64,000 nt of DNA from VFMC01 sp046331225. Its GTDB lineage: Bacteria; Actinomycetota; Acidimicrobiia; Acidimicrobiales; Ilumatobacteraceae. The number at the start of each line of letters is the position of its first letter. The first letter of the stretch is position 1. The translations under genes were made by a program, and so were the position numbers. Location: assembly GCA_046331225.1 (NCBI GenBank), contig JAXLRF010000006.1, forward strand, positions 62,001-126,000. The letters run 5' to 3'. Shown here one piece after another: positions 8,230-18,200 of this stretch. The notes beneath the pieces are model-generated. The model was not told the DNA's origin. It saw nothing but the letters and a program-made list of their open reading frames with translations, and made no database searches.

Positions 8230-9576
8230 GTGCACGAGGGGCGTGACGACGGGCGGGGAGCGGCGTTCGTGCGATGGTGCCGCCGTCACCGCCTGCTGCT
8301 CGCACCGGTGGCCGTCGGCCTGGTGGCCCGCATCGTGTGGGCCGCGTACGCCGCCCGCTCGACGCCCGAGTTCCTGGTGAGCGGCGACCAGTACTCGTAC
8401 TGGGTGCTCGGCCAGGAGATCGGGGCCGGCCGCGGCTACCACATCCCGCCGTTCACCACGCCGACGTCGTACTACCCGGTCGGTTGGCCGGCGATCCTGG
8501 GCCTGATCACCGCGATCACCACCCACACGCCCCTGCCCGACAGCTCGGTGCTGTGGACCGCCGTCTGGCAGATCGTGGCGAGCACCGCCGCCATCTGGCT
8601 CGTGCACCGGGTGGCAGTGCGCACGTGGGGCGCGCGTGTGGCCCTCGTGGCCGCGTGGCTGGTGGCACTGTGGCCGAACCTGATCATGTCGGTGGCCACC
8701 TACTCGATCGAGACGACGTTCGTGGTGTTGGTGCTCGCGTCGGTGGTGGTGCTCGTCGACCACGACTGGAGCACCGGTGCGCCGTCGACACGACGCCTGC
8801 TGGTCTTCGGTGCCGTCCTCGCGATCGCCGTGCTGGTGCGACCGTTCGCACTGCCGGTCGTCGTCGGCCTCGGGCTCGCCTGCCTGTGCGCGCACACCGG
8901 CTGGCGCACCGCGGCGCGGGCGGTCGCGATCCCGGTCGCCGTGGTGCTCGCCTCGATGGTGCCCTGGACGATCCGCAACCTCGGCGCGCTCGATGCGTTC
9001 GTGCCGGTGTCGACCAACCTCGGCGACACGTTGTGCATCGACCGCACCCTCGACGCCAACGGCACGTTCCGTTTCGCGGAGCACGAGGGGTGCGCCGATC
9101 CCGACCTGCCGGAGGCCGAGCGCAACCAGGCCAACATCCGCAAGGCCGTCTCGTTCGTGGTGCACCACCCGGTGAAGGAGGTGCAGCTCTGGGGGATGCG
9201 CACGTACCGGATGATGATCGACGACCGTGTGGCGCTCCGAGAGGTCGAAGAGCTCGGCGACGGACGGTTCCTGCCCGACCCCGTGCGCACGGTGCTCGGG
9301 TGGCTCGCCGACACCTGGTTCTTCGCCGTCGGCACGCTGGCCCTCGCCGGCGCCGTGCTGGCCCGGCGAACCCTGTGGGCGACGCCCACCCGCGTGATCG
9401 CGCTGGTGACGGCGGTGTCGCTGTTCGTGATCCCGATGCTGCTGTGGGGCGCCCCGCGTTTCCACGTGCCGCTGTCGCCGTGGCTCGCGATCGGCGCAGC
9501 CGTCGCGATCGACCGGTGGCGCGACCGGCGCGGCGGTCAGCCGAGCGACACGCAGGCGCCGGCAGGCGTGTCGTAG
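8230..9576 (+). CDS. GT39/ArnT-like membrane glycosyltransferase, copy A
   Basis: A 448-residue membrane protein of the PMT/ArnT-like GT-C class. After the first membrane segment comes LVSGDQYSYWVLGQ with the acidic residue expected in loop 1, then SYYPVGWPAILGL, about nine more hydrophobic helices, and VPWTIRNLGALDAF before a short extracytoplasmic segment. These enzymes take sugars from polyprenol phosphate and attach them to protein or lipid acceptors outside the cell. It resembles the gene at 11812 in order and motifs. Its last 40 bp overlap the convergent acyltransferase-SGNH gene. Confidence 0.75.
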   Translation: MHEGRDDGRGAAFVRWCRRHRLLLAPVAVGLVARIVWAAYAARSTPEFLVSGDQYSYWVLGQEIGAGRGYHIPPFTTPTSYYPVGWPAILGLITAITTHTPLPDSSVLWTAVWQIVASTAAIWLVHRVAVRTWGARVALVAAWLVALWPNLIMSVATYSIETTFVVLVLASVVVLVDHDWSTGAPSTRRLLVFGAVLAIAVLVRPFALPVVVGLGLACLCAHTGWRTAARAVAIPVAVVLASMVPWTIRNLGALDAFVPVSTNLGDTLCIDRTLDANGTFRFAEHEGCADPDLPEAERNQANIRKAVSFVVHHPVKEVQLWGMRTYRMMIDDRVALREVEELGDGRFLPDPVRTVLGWLADTWFFAVGTLALAGAVLARRTLWATPTRVIALVTAVSLFVIPMLLWGAPRFHVPLSPWLAIGAAVAIDRWRDRRGGQPSDTQAPAGVS

Positions 9577-11720
9577 CGCACGCTCGACGTCCAACCGCTG
9601 CCCGCCCACGCGTCGACCGGCTGTGGGCTCACCCCGGCGAAACGGGCGGCGAAGTCGTCGACCAGCCAGGTGGCGAACCGCGCAGCGCCCTGCGGGCAGA
9701 CGTGCACGCCGTCGGGCTTGCGGTCGGGTGCGCCGTCGCCGTCGATGTCGAACGACATGGTGGTGCCCCACGCCGGCGTGCTGTCGATCACGACCACGCC
9801 GCCCCCTGCGCTCAGCTCGTCCATCACCTGGCGCTGGGTGTCGAGACCCGGGTCGACCAGGTCGTCGCGCACCGGCGGCGGGGTCACCACCACCAACTGC
9901 GCGCCACGAGCGCGCACCTGGTCGGCGAACCACCCGAAGCTCGTGCGCATCTCCTCGACGGCGGCGGGCGAATCCCAGTACGACAGCTGCACGACGACGG
10001 TGTCGAAGGTGTGCGAGCCGAGCGCCTCGCCCCACACCTCGACCGTGTCGACGCCACCGCCGTGGGTGAGCCGCAGGCCGTCGCCGGCGACGTCGGTCCA
10101 GGTGACCCCGGCCGCGCCGAACGCGGCGGTGAGCGCGGGCGCGAGGTCGGCGGCCACCGAGTCGCCCACCCAGAGCACGTCGTGCACGAGCGGGCGTGGG
10201 GCGGGTGGCACGGCCCCGGCGGCAACCCCGAGGCTGGGCCCGGCCACCTCGACCGAGGGCCCGGCCACCTCGACCGAGGGCACGACCGAGGGCGCGACCG
10301 CGGGCTCGACCGAGGGCTCGACCGCGGGCTCGACCGCGGGCTCGACGGCGGCCGGCACGGCCGCGGGCTGCGTCGCCGCCGTCGACACCGGCGCCGAGAT
10401 CGAACCGGGATCGAACGCCGCCACGTGCCCTCGACCCGACGGCGCCACCACGGTGGCACCCACCGCCACGGCTGCCACCATCACGGTCGCCAGCGCAGCT
10501 CGGCGACCCGCCGCCCAACCGGAGCGGCGGCGGATCGGCTGCTCGAGGATCCGGTACGACACCTCGGCCAGCACCAGCGAGAGCACGACGATCGCCAGAT
10601 CGGACACAGGATCGGGCAGCCCCTGCCATCGAGGACGAGCCAGCACGATCACCGGCCAGTGCCACAGGTACACGCCGTACGAGCGCTGGCCGAGCCACAC
10701 GAGCGTCCGGCGCTCGAGCAGCGAGCCGAGCCGGTTGCCGGCCACGTCGCCGCTGCGCGCCACGAGGATGCCGATCAGCAGCGCAGCCATCAGCGAGTGG
10801 GCGACGAGGCCACCCTGCAGCAGCACGTCGAGGTGCTCGCCGCCGATCACCCACCAGACGGCCAGCACGACGACGATGGCCGCAGCCAGCGCGTCGAGCC
10901 GGGCGGGGCGCCCGTCGGCCACGGCACGCAACCACCGGCGCACCGGCAACAGGGCCACCAGCGCGCCCGCCAACAAGGCCGCCGCGCGGGTGTCGGTGCC
11001 GAGGTACACCCGATTCGGGTCGGTGGTCGAGTACATCAGCACCATCGCCGCCGCCGACGCTGCCAGGCACACCGCGCTCACGCGGGCCAGCCGGCGCTCG
11101 CCGTCGGGGCGGCGCAGCGCCCACCAGGCCACCAGTGGCCACACCAGGTAGAACTGCTCCTCGATCGCCAGGCTCCACAGGTGCGTGAACACCGACGACT
11201 CGGTGGCCGACGCCCAGTAGTCGCGAGCGGTGGCGACGAAGTGCCAGTTGGCCAGGTAGGGGATCGCCCAGCGAGCGTCACCGCGAGCGCCGGCCTGCTC
11301 GGCGGGCGTGCCCCAGATCGCGCACCAGGCCAGTACGGCGGCGACGAGCGCCATCACCGCGGGCAGCAGCCGCCGGAAGCGACGGCCCCAGAACGCGACC
11401 AGGCCGATGTTCCCCGTGTCACGGGCCTCGCGCACCAGCAGGCCGGTGATCAGGAACCCCGACAGTGCGAAGAACAGGTCGACACCGAGGAAACCGCCCG
11501 AGATCCACCCGAGGTGGTACGCCACCACGCCGGCGACCGCGACGCCACGCAGCCCGTCGAGCACCGGCCAGTGCACGCTCGGGGCGGGGAGCACCGACGT
11601 CGCGTCGTCGGCACGGGCCTCGACACACACCTCGACCGGTGCGTCGCTCGTCGCGCCGCGCATCGTGTCGGGACGGCGGTCGGGACGGAGATCCGTGGGA
11701 GCGTACGAAGGCGTGGTCAT
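9537..11720 (-). CDS. Acyltransferase-3/SGNH fusion O-acyltransferase, copy A
   Basis: 727 residues: an acyltransferase-3 membrane domain (~45-400) with LDGLRGVAVAGVVAYHLG, GVDLFFALSGFLIT, LWSLAIEEQFYLV and YGVYLWHWPVIVLA; a low-complexity Val/Pro/Glu/Ala linker (~450-495); and a C-terminal SGNH domain starting VLWVGDSVAADL and ending DGVHVCPQGAARF with the Asp-x-x-His pair. This is the OafA/OatA layout in which the extracytoplasmic SGNH domain completes acyl transfer to a glycan. The ATG at 11720 was chosen as the nearest start before the membrane domain; the reading frame continues into the divergent gene. The linker is encoded by 21-bp and 12-bp repeats. Confidence 0.85.
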   Translation of the reverse strand: MTTPSYAPTDLRPDRRPDTMRGATSDAPVEVCVEARADDATSVLPAPSVHWPVLDGLRGVAVAGVVAYHLGWISGGFLGVDLFFALSGFLITGLLVREARDTGNIGLVAFWGRRFRRLLPAVMALVAAVLAWCAIWGTPAEQAGARGDARWAIPYLANWHFVATARDYWASATESSVFTHLWSLAIEEQFYLVWPLVAWWALRRPDGERRLARVSAVCLAASAAAMVLMYSTTDPNRVYLGTDTRAAALLAGALVALLPVRRWLRAVADGRPARLDALAAAIVVVLAVWWVIGGEHLDVLLQGGLVAHSLMAALLIGILVARSGDVAGNRLGSLLERRTLVWLGQRSYGVYLWHWPVIVLARPRWQGLPDPVSDLAIVVLSLVLAEVSYRILEQPIRRRSGWAAGRRAALATVMVAAVAVGATVVAPSGRGHVAAFDPGSISAPVSTAATQPAAVPAAVEPAVEPAVEPSVEPAVAPSVVPSVEVAGPSVEVAGPSLGVAAGAVPPAPRPLVHDVLWVGDSVAADLAPALTAAFGAAGVTWTDVAGDGLRLTHGGGVDTVEVWGEALGSHTFDTVVVQLSYWDSPAAVEEMRTSFGWFADQVRARGAQLVVVTPPPVRDDLVDPGLDTQRQVMDELSAGGGVVVIDSTPAWGTTMSFDIDGDGAPDRKPDGVHVCPQGAARFATWLVDDFAARFAGVSPQPVDAWAGSGWTSSVRYDTPAGACVSLG
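10239..10350. repeat. In-frame 21-bp and 12-bp tandem repeats encoding a linker
   Basis: Two perfect 21-bp units (10239-10259 and 10260-10280) are followed by about six 12-bp units of the GACCGCGGGCTC type. Both lengths are multiples of three, so copy number can change without shifting the frame of the acyltransferase-SGNH protein; it encodes the VEPAVEP-type linker between membrane and SGNH domains. Confidence 0.9.
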
Positions 11721-11796
11721 GTCGGTCGGCCGGTGGGCGGGGCGAGCGCCGACGACGATGCGTCGGCAGTGCCTCCCCCGAGCACCGGGGACCGAC

Positions 11797-11802
11797 GATA
11801 CT
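11797..11802 (+). promoter_or_regulatory. Weak -10-like box before GT39-like copy B
   Basis: GATACT, 9 nt before ATG 11812. It has the conserved A and final T of a -10 but not the leading T, so it is weaker than the other boxes in this window. Confidence 0.35.
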
Positions 11803-11811
11803 TCCGGGGAC

Positions 11812-13164
11812 ATGCGCCCCGTCCAGGTCGACCCCGATCCGAGCCCGGTCTCGTCCCCCGACGGGGGGATCGACGCCGACGCCTCGTCGGGCCCTGTGCC
11901 ACGCGTGCCGCGTGGGGTGCTGGCGGCTGCCGTGCTCGGTGCCGTGTGGCGATTCGGTGTGCTGGTGCTCGACAAGTGGCACCAGCCGCTGTTGCTGAAC
12001 GACTCGCTCTACTACTCGGCGCAGGCGCAACAGCTCTGGGACGGACGCTGGTTCCGGGAGATCTTCACCGACCGTCCGGGCGCCGAACACGGACCGCTGA
12101 CATCGGTGTTGCTCGCGACGGTGAGCTGGGTCGACCAGCCGGTGCCGTGGCAGCGGCTCGTCACCGTGCTGTGCGGGATCGCCACGATCGTCGTGGTCGG
12201 ACTCGTGGGGCGCCGTGTCGGTGGCGATCGCGTCGGTACGGTCGCCGCGTTCGCCGTGGCGGTGTCGCCCAACTTCTGGATGAACGACGGCCTGGTGATG
12301 TCCGAGAGCGTGAGCATGCTGTGCGTGTCGCTCGCGTTGCTGGTGACGCTCGGGCTCGTCGACCGCCCCACCTGGCGTCGGGGCGCGGTGGTCGGTGTGG
12401 CACTCGGGCTGTCCGCCCTGGCCCGCAGCGAGCTGGCGCTCCTGGTGCCCCTGGTGGCCGCGCTGGTGCTCGTCCGCGAGCGGCCCCGCCGATCCGGTCG
12501 CCCGTGGCGTGAGGTGGTGCTGGTGCCGGCGATCGTCGCCGGTCTCGCAGGGGCCACGGTGGCGCCCTGGGTGGTGTTCAACCTCGTCCGCTTCGAGCGG
12601 CCCGTCACACTCACCACCAACGACGGCACCACGCTGCTCGGCAGCTACTGCGACACCACGTTCCACGGCACCGAACTGGGCGGCTGGTCGATCTTCTGCG
12701 TCACCGACGATCCGGACTATGCGATGGACGAGGAGCCGAGCGTGCGCTCCGCCCGACAGCGCGACCTCGCGGTCGACTACGCCCGCGACCACGTCCGCCG
12801 CCTGCCGGTGGTGGTCGCGGCGCGGGTGGCACGCACGCTCGACCTGTACGGCCTCGACAGCCTGGTCGCCCAGGACACCGGCGAGGAGCGCTATCGCTGG
12901 GCGTCGTGGGCGGGCATCGTCACCTGGTGGGTCACGGCACCGCTGGCGGTGCTCGGCGCCGTACGGCTGCTCCGTCGGGCCGGGGGGCGACGAATGCTCG
13001 CGGTGCTGTGCTGCCCGGTGGTGGCCGTGGCGTTCACGACGGTCGTGTTCTACGGCGCACACCGGATCCGGTCGTCGATGGAGCCCTCCGCTGCGGTGCT
13101 CGCCGCCCTCGGGTCGGTCTGGCTCCTGTCGCTGCGCGCAACCCGTTCGGCCAGGACCCGATGA
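11812..13164 (+). CDS. GT39/ArnT-like membrane glycosyltransferase, copy B
   Basis: A 450-residue GT-C membrane protein with a ~40-residue cytoplasmic lead, then LLNDSLYYSAQAQQLWDGRWF carrying the loop-1 acidic residue, HGPLTSVLLA, and helices to the C-terminus. APWVVFNLVRF and the following TLTTNDGTTLLGSYCD occupy the same place as VPWTIRNLGAL and VSTNLGDTLC in copy A at 8230, so the two are likely paralogues. It would glycosylate an extracytoplasmic acceptor from a polyprenol-phosphate sugar. The stop overlaps the ATG of the acyltransferase-SGNH gene (ATGA), coupling glycosylation with O-acylation. Confidence 0.75.
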   Translation: MRPVQVDPDPSPVSSPDGGIDADASSGPVPRVPRGVLAAAVLGAVWRFGVLVLDKWHQPLLLNDSLYYSAQAQQLWDGRWFREIFTDRPGAEHGPLTSVLLATVSWVDQPVPWQRLVTVLCGIATIVVVGLVGRRVGGDRVGTVAAFAVAVSPNFWMNDGLVMSESVSMLCVSLALLVTLGLVDRPTWRRGAVVGVALGLSALARSELALLVPLVAALVLVRERPRRSGRPWREVVLVPAIVAGLAGATVAPWVVFNLVRFERPVTLTTNDGTTLLGSYCDTTFHGTELGGWSIFCVTDDPDYAMDEEPSVRSARQRDLAVDYARDHVRRLPVVVAARVARTLDLYGLDSLVAQDTGEERYRWASWAGIVTWWVTAPLAVLGAVRLLRRAGGRRMLAVLCCPVVAVAFTTVVFYGAHRIRSSMEPSAAVLAALGSVWLLSLRATRSARTR

Positions 13165-15293
13165 GCGCCGAGGGGCGCACCCTCGAGCACCAGCCCGCCC
13201 TCGACGGGCTGCGCGCCGTGGCGGTGACGCTCGTGCTGCTGTTCCACGGCGGGTTCTCGTGGATGACGGGTGGCTACGTCGGCGTGTCGGTGTTCTTCAC
13301 GCTGTCGGGCTACCTGATCACCACGCTGTTGCTGGTCGAACACGAACGTTCGGGCACGGTGCGGCTCGGTCGCTTCTACGCCCGACGGATGAAGCGGTTG
13401 CTGCCCGCCAGCCTGCTCTGCCTCGGGGCGGTGACGGTCGCCGCGGCCGCCGGGGCCTTCGACGAGTTCCCGGCGCTGCGCCGCGATCTGCTCGGTGCGC
13501 TGTTCCAGGTGGCCAACTGGGTGAAGCTGCTGGGTGATGCCAGCTACGCCGATCTGACCAACGCAACGCTCGGACGGGTCGCACCGCTCGAGCACTACTG
13601 GTCGCTGGCGATCGAGGAGCAGTTCTACTGGCTGTGGCCGCTGGTGGTGCTGGGTCTGTTCCGGCTGCGTCGTCGCGGCGGTGGCCGGCTCGATCCGGTC
13701 GCCGGCGGCATCGCGGCGCTCACGGCCGTGTCGGTGGTGGCGGCGCCGTGGATCGCACACGTGTGGGGAGCCGACGCCGCCTACTGGGCCACACCAGCCC
13801 GTGCCGGCGAGATCCTGGTGGGGGCCACGCTGGCCGTCGCGCTCCGTCACCGCACCGGGTCGGGGGCGTCGTTGCCCAGCGGCGTGTGGTGGTGCGCCGT
13901 GGCGGGGCTCGCCGTCGTCGGGTGGGCCGCGGTCAGCTGGCCGTCCGACCACGGGCCCGCGTACGAGGGCTGGTTGCCGATGTTCGCGCTGGCGAGCGCG
14001 GCGGTGATCCTCGGACTGCAGGTGTCGTCGCCGGTGCGGCAACTGTTGTCGTTGCGTCCGGTGGTGTGGGTCGGCACGGTGAGCTACGGCCTGTACCTGT
14101 ACCACTGGCCCCTCTTCGCCGTGCTGACCGCCGATCGGGTCGGTACCGATGGCACGGCGCTGTTCGCCGTCCGCCTCGCGGTCACCGTCGTCGCCGCGGC
14201 CGTGTCGTCGTGGCTGGTCGAGCTGCCGGTGCGTCGCTGGAACCCCGACTGGCGCCGACCGCTGCTGGCAGGTGGGGTCGCCAGCGCGCTGTTGGCCGGG
14301 GTGATCGGTGTGGCGGTCGTGCCGGTGCGTACGGGAGCGGTCGCTGCGGGCGACGAGGTCGCTGCCGTGACACTCGCCCCGATCGAGGGCTCCCTCGCCC
14401 CGTTGGCGACCGTGCCGGCGGCGTCGACCTCGTCGGCCTCGTCGGCCTCGTCGGGTTCCGACGCGTCGACCGCATCGTCGCCCGGCGACACGTTGCCCGG
14501 CGACACGTTGCCCGGCGACACGTTGCCCGGCGACACGTTGCCCGACGACACGCCGCCGACCGACACCGCACCGGCGGCCACGGCGGTCGGCGCCGACGTG
14601 CCGGTGCCCGCCGTGTCGCGGCCCGTTCGGATCATGGTGGTCGGCGACTCGACCGCACAGCACACCGCCTCGGGGCTCGCGATGTGGGCGGCCGACCATC
14701 CGGAGGTCGCGCGGGTGACCGACGCGTCGGTGGCCGGCTGCGGATTCCTGCGCACCGGCACCGTGCCGACCGACGGTGACATCGACTGGCAAGGGCAGTG
14801 CGACGAGCTGCTCGACGACCGGCTGCCCGGGCTGCTGGCCGAGCTGCGGCCCGACGTCGTGGTGCTGATGGTGACGATGCGCGACGTCGAGGACCGTGAG
14901 TGGCCGGGCGAGGGCCTCGTCACGCCGTTCGACGACCGCTACCGCGCCCGGCTGCTCGACGACTACCGGGCGATGGCCGACCGGCTGCGCGACGCCGGGG
15001 TGCCGCACATCGCCTGGGTGCTGCCGCCGTACCCGATCGCGCCGTTCCAGGGCGAGCAGGTGAAGATGCTCGACCCGGCGCGCTATCAGGTGCAGTTCGA
15101 CGTGATCGACCAGGTCGCCGCCGAGCGACCCGACGTGGTACGGGTGCTCGACCTCCGGGCATGGGTCGAGGCGACGGGCCACGGCAAGGACGGCGGCTGG
15201 CGTCCGGACGGCCTGCACTGGAGCGACGCCGCCGGCTACGAGGTGGCCGATCGCTATCTGGCCGGGTCGGTGGTGTCGGCCGCTGTCGGCTGA
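13161..15293 (+). CDS. Acyltransferase-3/SGNH fusion O-acyltransferase, copy B
   Basis: 710 residues: acyltransferase-3 domain (~10-380) with LDGLRAVAVTLVLLFHGG, GVSVFFTLSGYLIT, YWSLAIEEQFYWLW and YGLYLYHWPLFAVL; a Ser/Thr/Asp/Pro linker (~410-480) containing four exact PGDTL repeats; and an SGNH domain starting MVVGDSTAQH and closing PDGLHWSDAAG. The order matches copy A at 9537 although the linkers differ completely. It probably O-acylates a surface glycan made by this region. It is coupled by ATGA to the GT39-like gene and overlaps the convergent AftD-like gene by 40 bp. Confidence 0.85.
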   Translation: MSAEGRTLEHQPALDGLRAVAVTLVLLFHGGFSWMTGGYVGVSVFFTLSGYLITTLLLVEHERSGTVRLGRFYARRMKRLLPASLLCLGAVTVAAAAGAFDEFPALRRDLLGALFQVANWVKLLGDASYADLTNATLGRVAPLEHYWSLAIEEQFYWLWPLVVLGLFRLRRRGGGRLDPVAGGIAALTAVSVVAAPWIAHVWGADAAYWATPARAGEILVGATLAVALRHRTGSGASLPSGVWWCAVAGLAVVGWAAVSWPSDHGPAYEGWLPMFALASAAVILGLQVSSPVRQLLSLRPVVWVGTVSYGLYLYHWPLFAVLTADRVGTDGTALFAVRLAVTVVAAAVSSWLVELPVRRWNPDWRRPLLAGGVASALLAGVIGVAVVPVRTGAVAAGDEVAAVTLAPIEGSLAPLATVPAASTSSASSASSGSDASTASSPGDTLPGDTLPGDTLPGDTLPDDTPPTDTAPAATAVGADVPVPAVSRPVRIMVVGDSTAQHTASGLAMWAADHPEVARVTDASVAGCGFLRTGTVPTDGDIDWQGQCDELLDDRLPGLLAELRPDVVVLMVTMRDVEDREWPGEGLVTPFDDRYRARLLDDYRAMADRLRDAGVPHIAWVLPPYPIAPFQGEQVKMLDPARYQVQFDVIDQVAAERPDVVRVLDLRAWVEATGHGKDGGWRPDGLHWSDAAGYEVADRYLAGSVVSAAVG
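14481..14555. repeat. 15-bp tandem repeat encoding PGDTL linker
   Basis: Four identical copies of CCCGGCGACACGTTG (14481-14540) and a fifth degenerate copy lie inside the linker of the acyltransferase-SGNH protein. The 15-bp period keeps the frame. Confidence 0.95.
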
Positions 15294-18200
15294 TCGCAGG
15301 GATCCGGCGCGGGGTCAGGCAGGGGATCGGCGAACCAGGTGCCGACGATCAACAGCGCGACGACGAACAGGCCCACGCGGTGGAGGTCTTCGAAGTGCGC
15401 GGGCCACCCCGCATCGGCGAACCAGAGCCGGTCGCGCTGCCGCCACGCCACCAGCAGCCCGAGCGAGCCGGTGAGCACGGCAGCGGCCAAGGCCGCCGGG
15501 GTGACGCGGCGGGTGACGACGAGCACCGCCGCCGGCACGACGGCGACGAGCGCCCACGATGGCGACACCACGAGGAACGACGCGACCACCAGCAACACCG
15601 CCGCCGAGACGGCACGGCGCCTCGGCGCGGGCGTCCCCGAGAACGACGTGCCCGGCTCGATCGGCGAGGGCGCCGCGGTCGTGTCGGCGGACCGGCGATC
15701 GAGCACCACCATCGCGATCGAGGCGAGCACGCCGAGGATCGCGACGAGCAACGCGATGTTCAGACCGCGCTGGGGGGTCCAGCGCATCTCGACGGTGCGA
15801 GCGGCGTCGCTCGCCGGCAGCCACCAGCCGTCGAACCCACCGGCGATCTGCACCGGTGCGCCGATCGAGGTGCCGTCGACCGTGGCCTCCCACGCGTCGT
15901 TGTAGCCCTCGCCGAGCACGAGCCAGCACCCGTCGGGGCAGGCGTCGACGGTGACGGTACGGGTGGTGCGCGTGCGGTCGACCGCGAGCGGCGGGGCGAC
16001 ATCGGGTGCCTCGTCACCGGCGACGACGTCACCGGTCGTGAGGCCCGAGCGGAACACCACCTGGTCGACGTCGATGCCGCTGACCAGGCCCGGTGTGGTG
16101 GTGAGCCGATGCGAGCCCGCGTCGAGCGTGGTGAGCTCCGTCCCGGTGCACGGGGTGGTGGTGACGCTGCCGCCGTCGGCGAGCGTGGCGTACTGCTCGG
16201 CCGAGATCGCCACGGGCAGATCGGCCCCGTCGAGCTGCACCAGACCGGTGCGACAGACGGGCTGCTGGTCGGGGAGCGTGCGCACGGGCCGCAGGCCGCC
16301 CACCTCGAGCACCGCGGCGGGCAGCTGCACCTGCTCGGCCCACCGGCGGTCGGTGGTGGTGCGCGAGTCGACGCCGGTGATCGTGATCGTCACCTCGCCG
16401 GCCGGCAGCGGCCCGGCGAGGGTGAGCGTGCTGACACCGTCGTCGCCCGGAATGGGCACGTCGACGAGCTGCTCGCCGTCGACCGAGCGCACGGCCACCT
16501 GCGTGATCGGGCTGTGCAACCCGTCGACCGGCTGGCGCAGCGTGAGGGTGGGGGTACTCGTCTCCGTGGTGGTGACGGTGATCGCCGAGCCGACCGCCTG
16601 ACCGAACGGGGTGGTCCATCCGGTCGTCGGATCGCCGTCGAACGCCGATGCGGCCCGGGCGGCGGCCACCCCGGTGAGCCGGCGGTTGGAGGTGGCGAGC
16701 GGAGCGTCGCGGCCGGCCAGCTCGACCAGCGCGTCGAGCGCGCCGTCGGGTGCGCGGTCGTCGCGCCGGAGCGTGACGGTGACGCCGTCGGTGTCGAGGT
16801 CGCGCTCGACCGGCAGCGTGAAGGTGCGGTCGAGGGCACGTTCCGGGTCGGCCCGCCAGCGGTCGGTGGCCCGCACCCGGTCGCGGGTGAACACCAGCGC
16901 CAGCGGTCGATCGGCCGAGAGGGTGTCGAGCGGTGCCGACGGCACTCGCACCGTCTCGGTCGCGACCGGGCCGATCTCGGCGAACCCGACGGCGCTCGGA
17001 CCCGAGTCGGTGCCACCGTCGAGCGGCGCGACGCCGGTGATGGTGATCGTGACCGGCCGGTCGGCGGTGACGGTGACGTCCTGTCCGGGTGCCGCGAGCG
17101 ACCGTTCGTCGAGCACCACCGGCACCGGCGGCTCTCCGTCGACCGTGACGGCGATGTCGGTGATGCGTCGGTTCGCGGTCGGCACCTGCTGTTGGACGAG
17201 GTGCAGCGTGCCATCGGTCGACGACACGCGCAGCTGCTCACCGACCGGATCGAAGCGGTCGGCCACCCGCCACGCCGTGGTCAGGTCGCCGTCGACCGAC
17301 ATCGCCGGTCGGTCCTCCGGACGGAGCGCGAACGGCTCCCCGTACGAGGTGGCGCTCACCGTGAGCCCGCCGTCGAGTCGGGCGACGGTCTGCTGGTCGG
17401 CGTCCTCGGTGGCGAACACCGCGAGGCGCTGGTCGGAGCTGTCCTCGCGCAGCGCGTCGCGCTCGGGACCACCGACCTCGGTCTGGCCGGTCACGTCCTG
17501 CGAGCCGCGCCACTGGTACGCACGGTCACGGTTCGAGTCGGTGACCACGAGCACGGCGTCGCCCGGGATCCCCGCGGCGTACCGGTCGGGTGTGGCAGCC
17601 AGATCGGCCGCGTACACCACGGCCTCCGTGCCGTCGAGCAGGCCGGCCGAGGTGGCGTCCACCACGCCGTCACCGCTCCCCGCGAGGATGACCACCCGAC
17701 TGGCCAGACGGACGATCGCCTGCGGATCGTCGACCGGGACCAGCTCGACCGGTGCGAGCGGGGTGCCGATGCGGGCGTCGGCGAGCGTCTGTTCGTCGAC
17801 CATCGCGAGGTCGGGCACGTTCACCGCGGGGACGCCGAAGGCGATCGGTGTGCCGAGCCCGGCGGGCTCGGCGCCGAACAGCGCCGACACGATCTCGGGG
17901 CGTGGTGTGCGGAAGCGGTCGAACGCCAGGTCGTTGGCCACCCAGATCGTGTCGACGCCGAGGAACCGTGCGATCGCTGCGATCGCGTCGGGGTCGACGG
18001 TGCCGTTCTGGAACCGGTTGTCGAGCGCGTAGAGCAGATCCATCGCGCCGGGACTGCCGAGGGGCAGCAGGTCGCGGGTGACGAGTGGTTTGTCCGTGAG
18101 CCCTGGCAGCGGCGGGTCGACGGTGTAGCCCCAGCGGAAGGCACCGAACTCCGAGCCGGGGAGTTGCAGCACGCGGGCCTCGCTCGACCCGTCGTCGAGC

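Noticed and set aside
9537..9576. Two convergent gene pairs each overlapping by exactly 40 bp (also 15254-15293)
   Set aside because: The two overlap sequences are unrelated, so equal length is most likely coincidence.
8274..12512. Long plus-strand frame crossing two GT39-like genes and the opposite acyltransferase
   Set aside because: It runs through three well-supported genes in other frames and encodes no recognisable fold.
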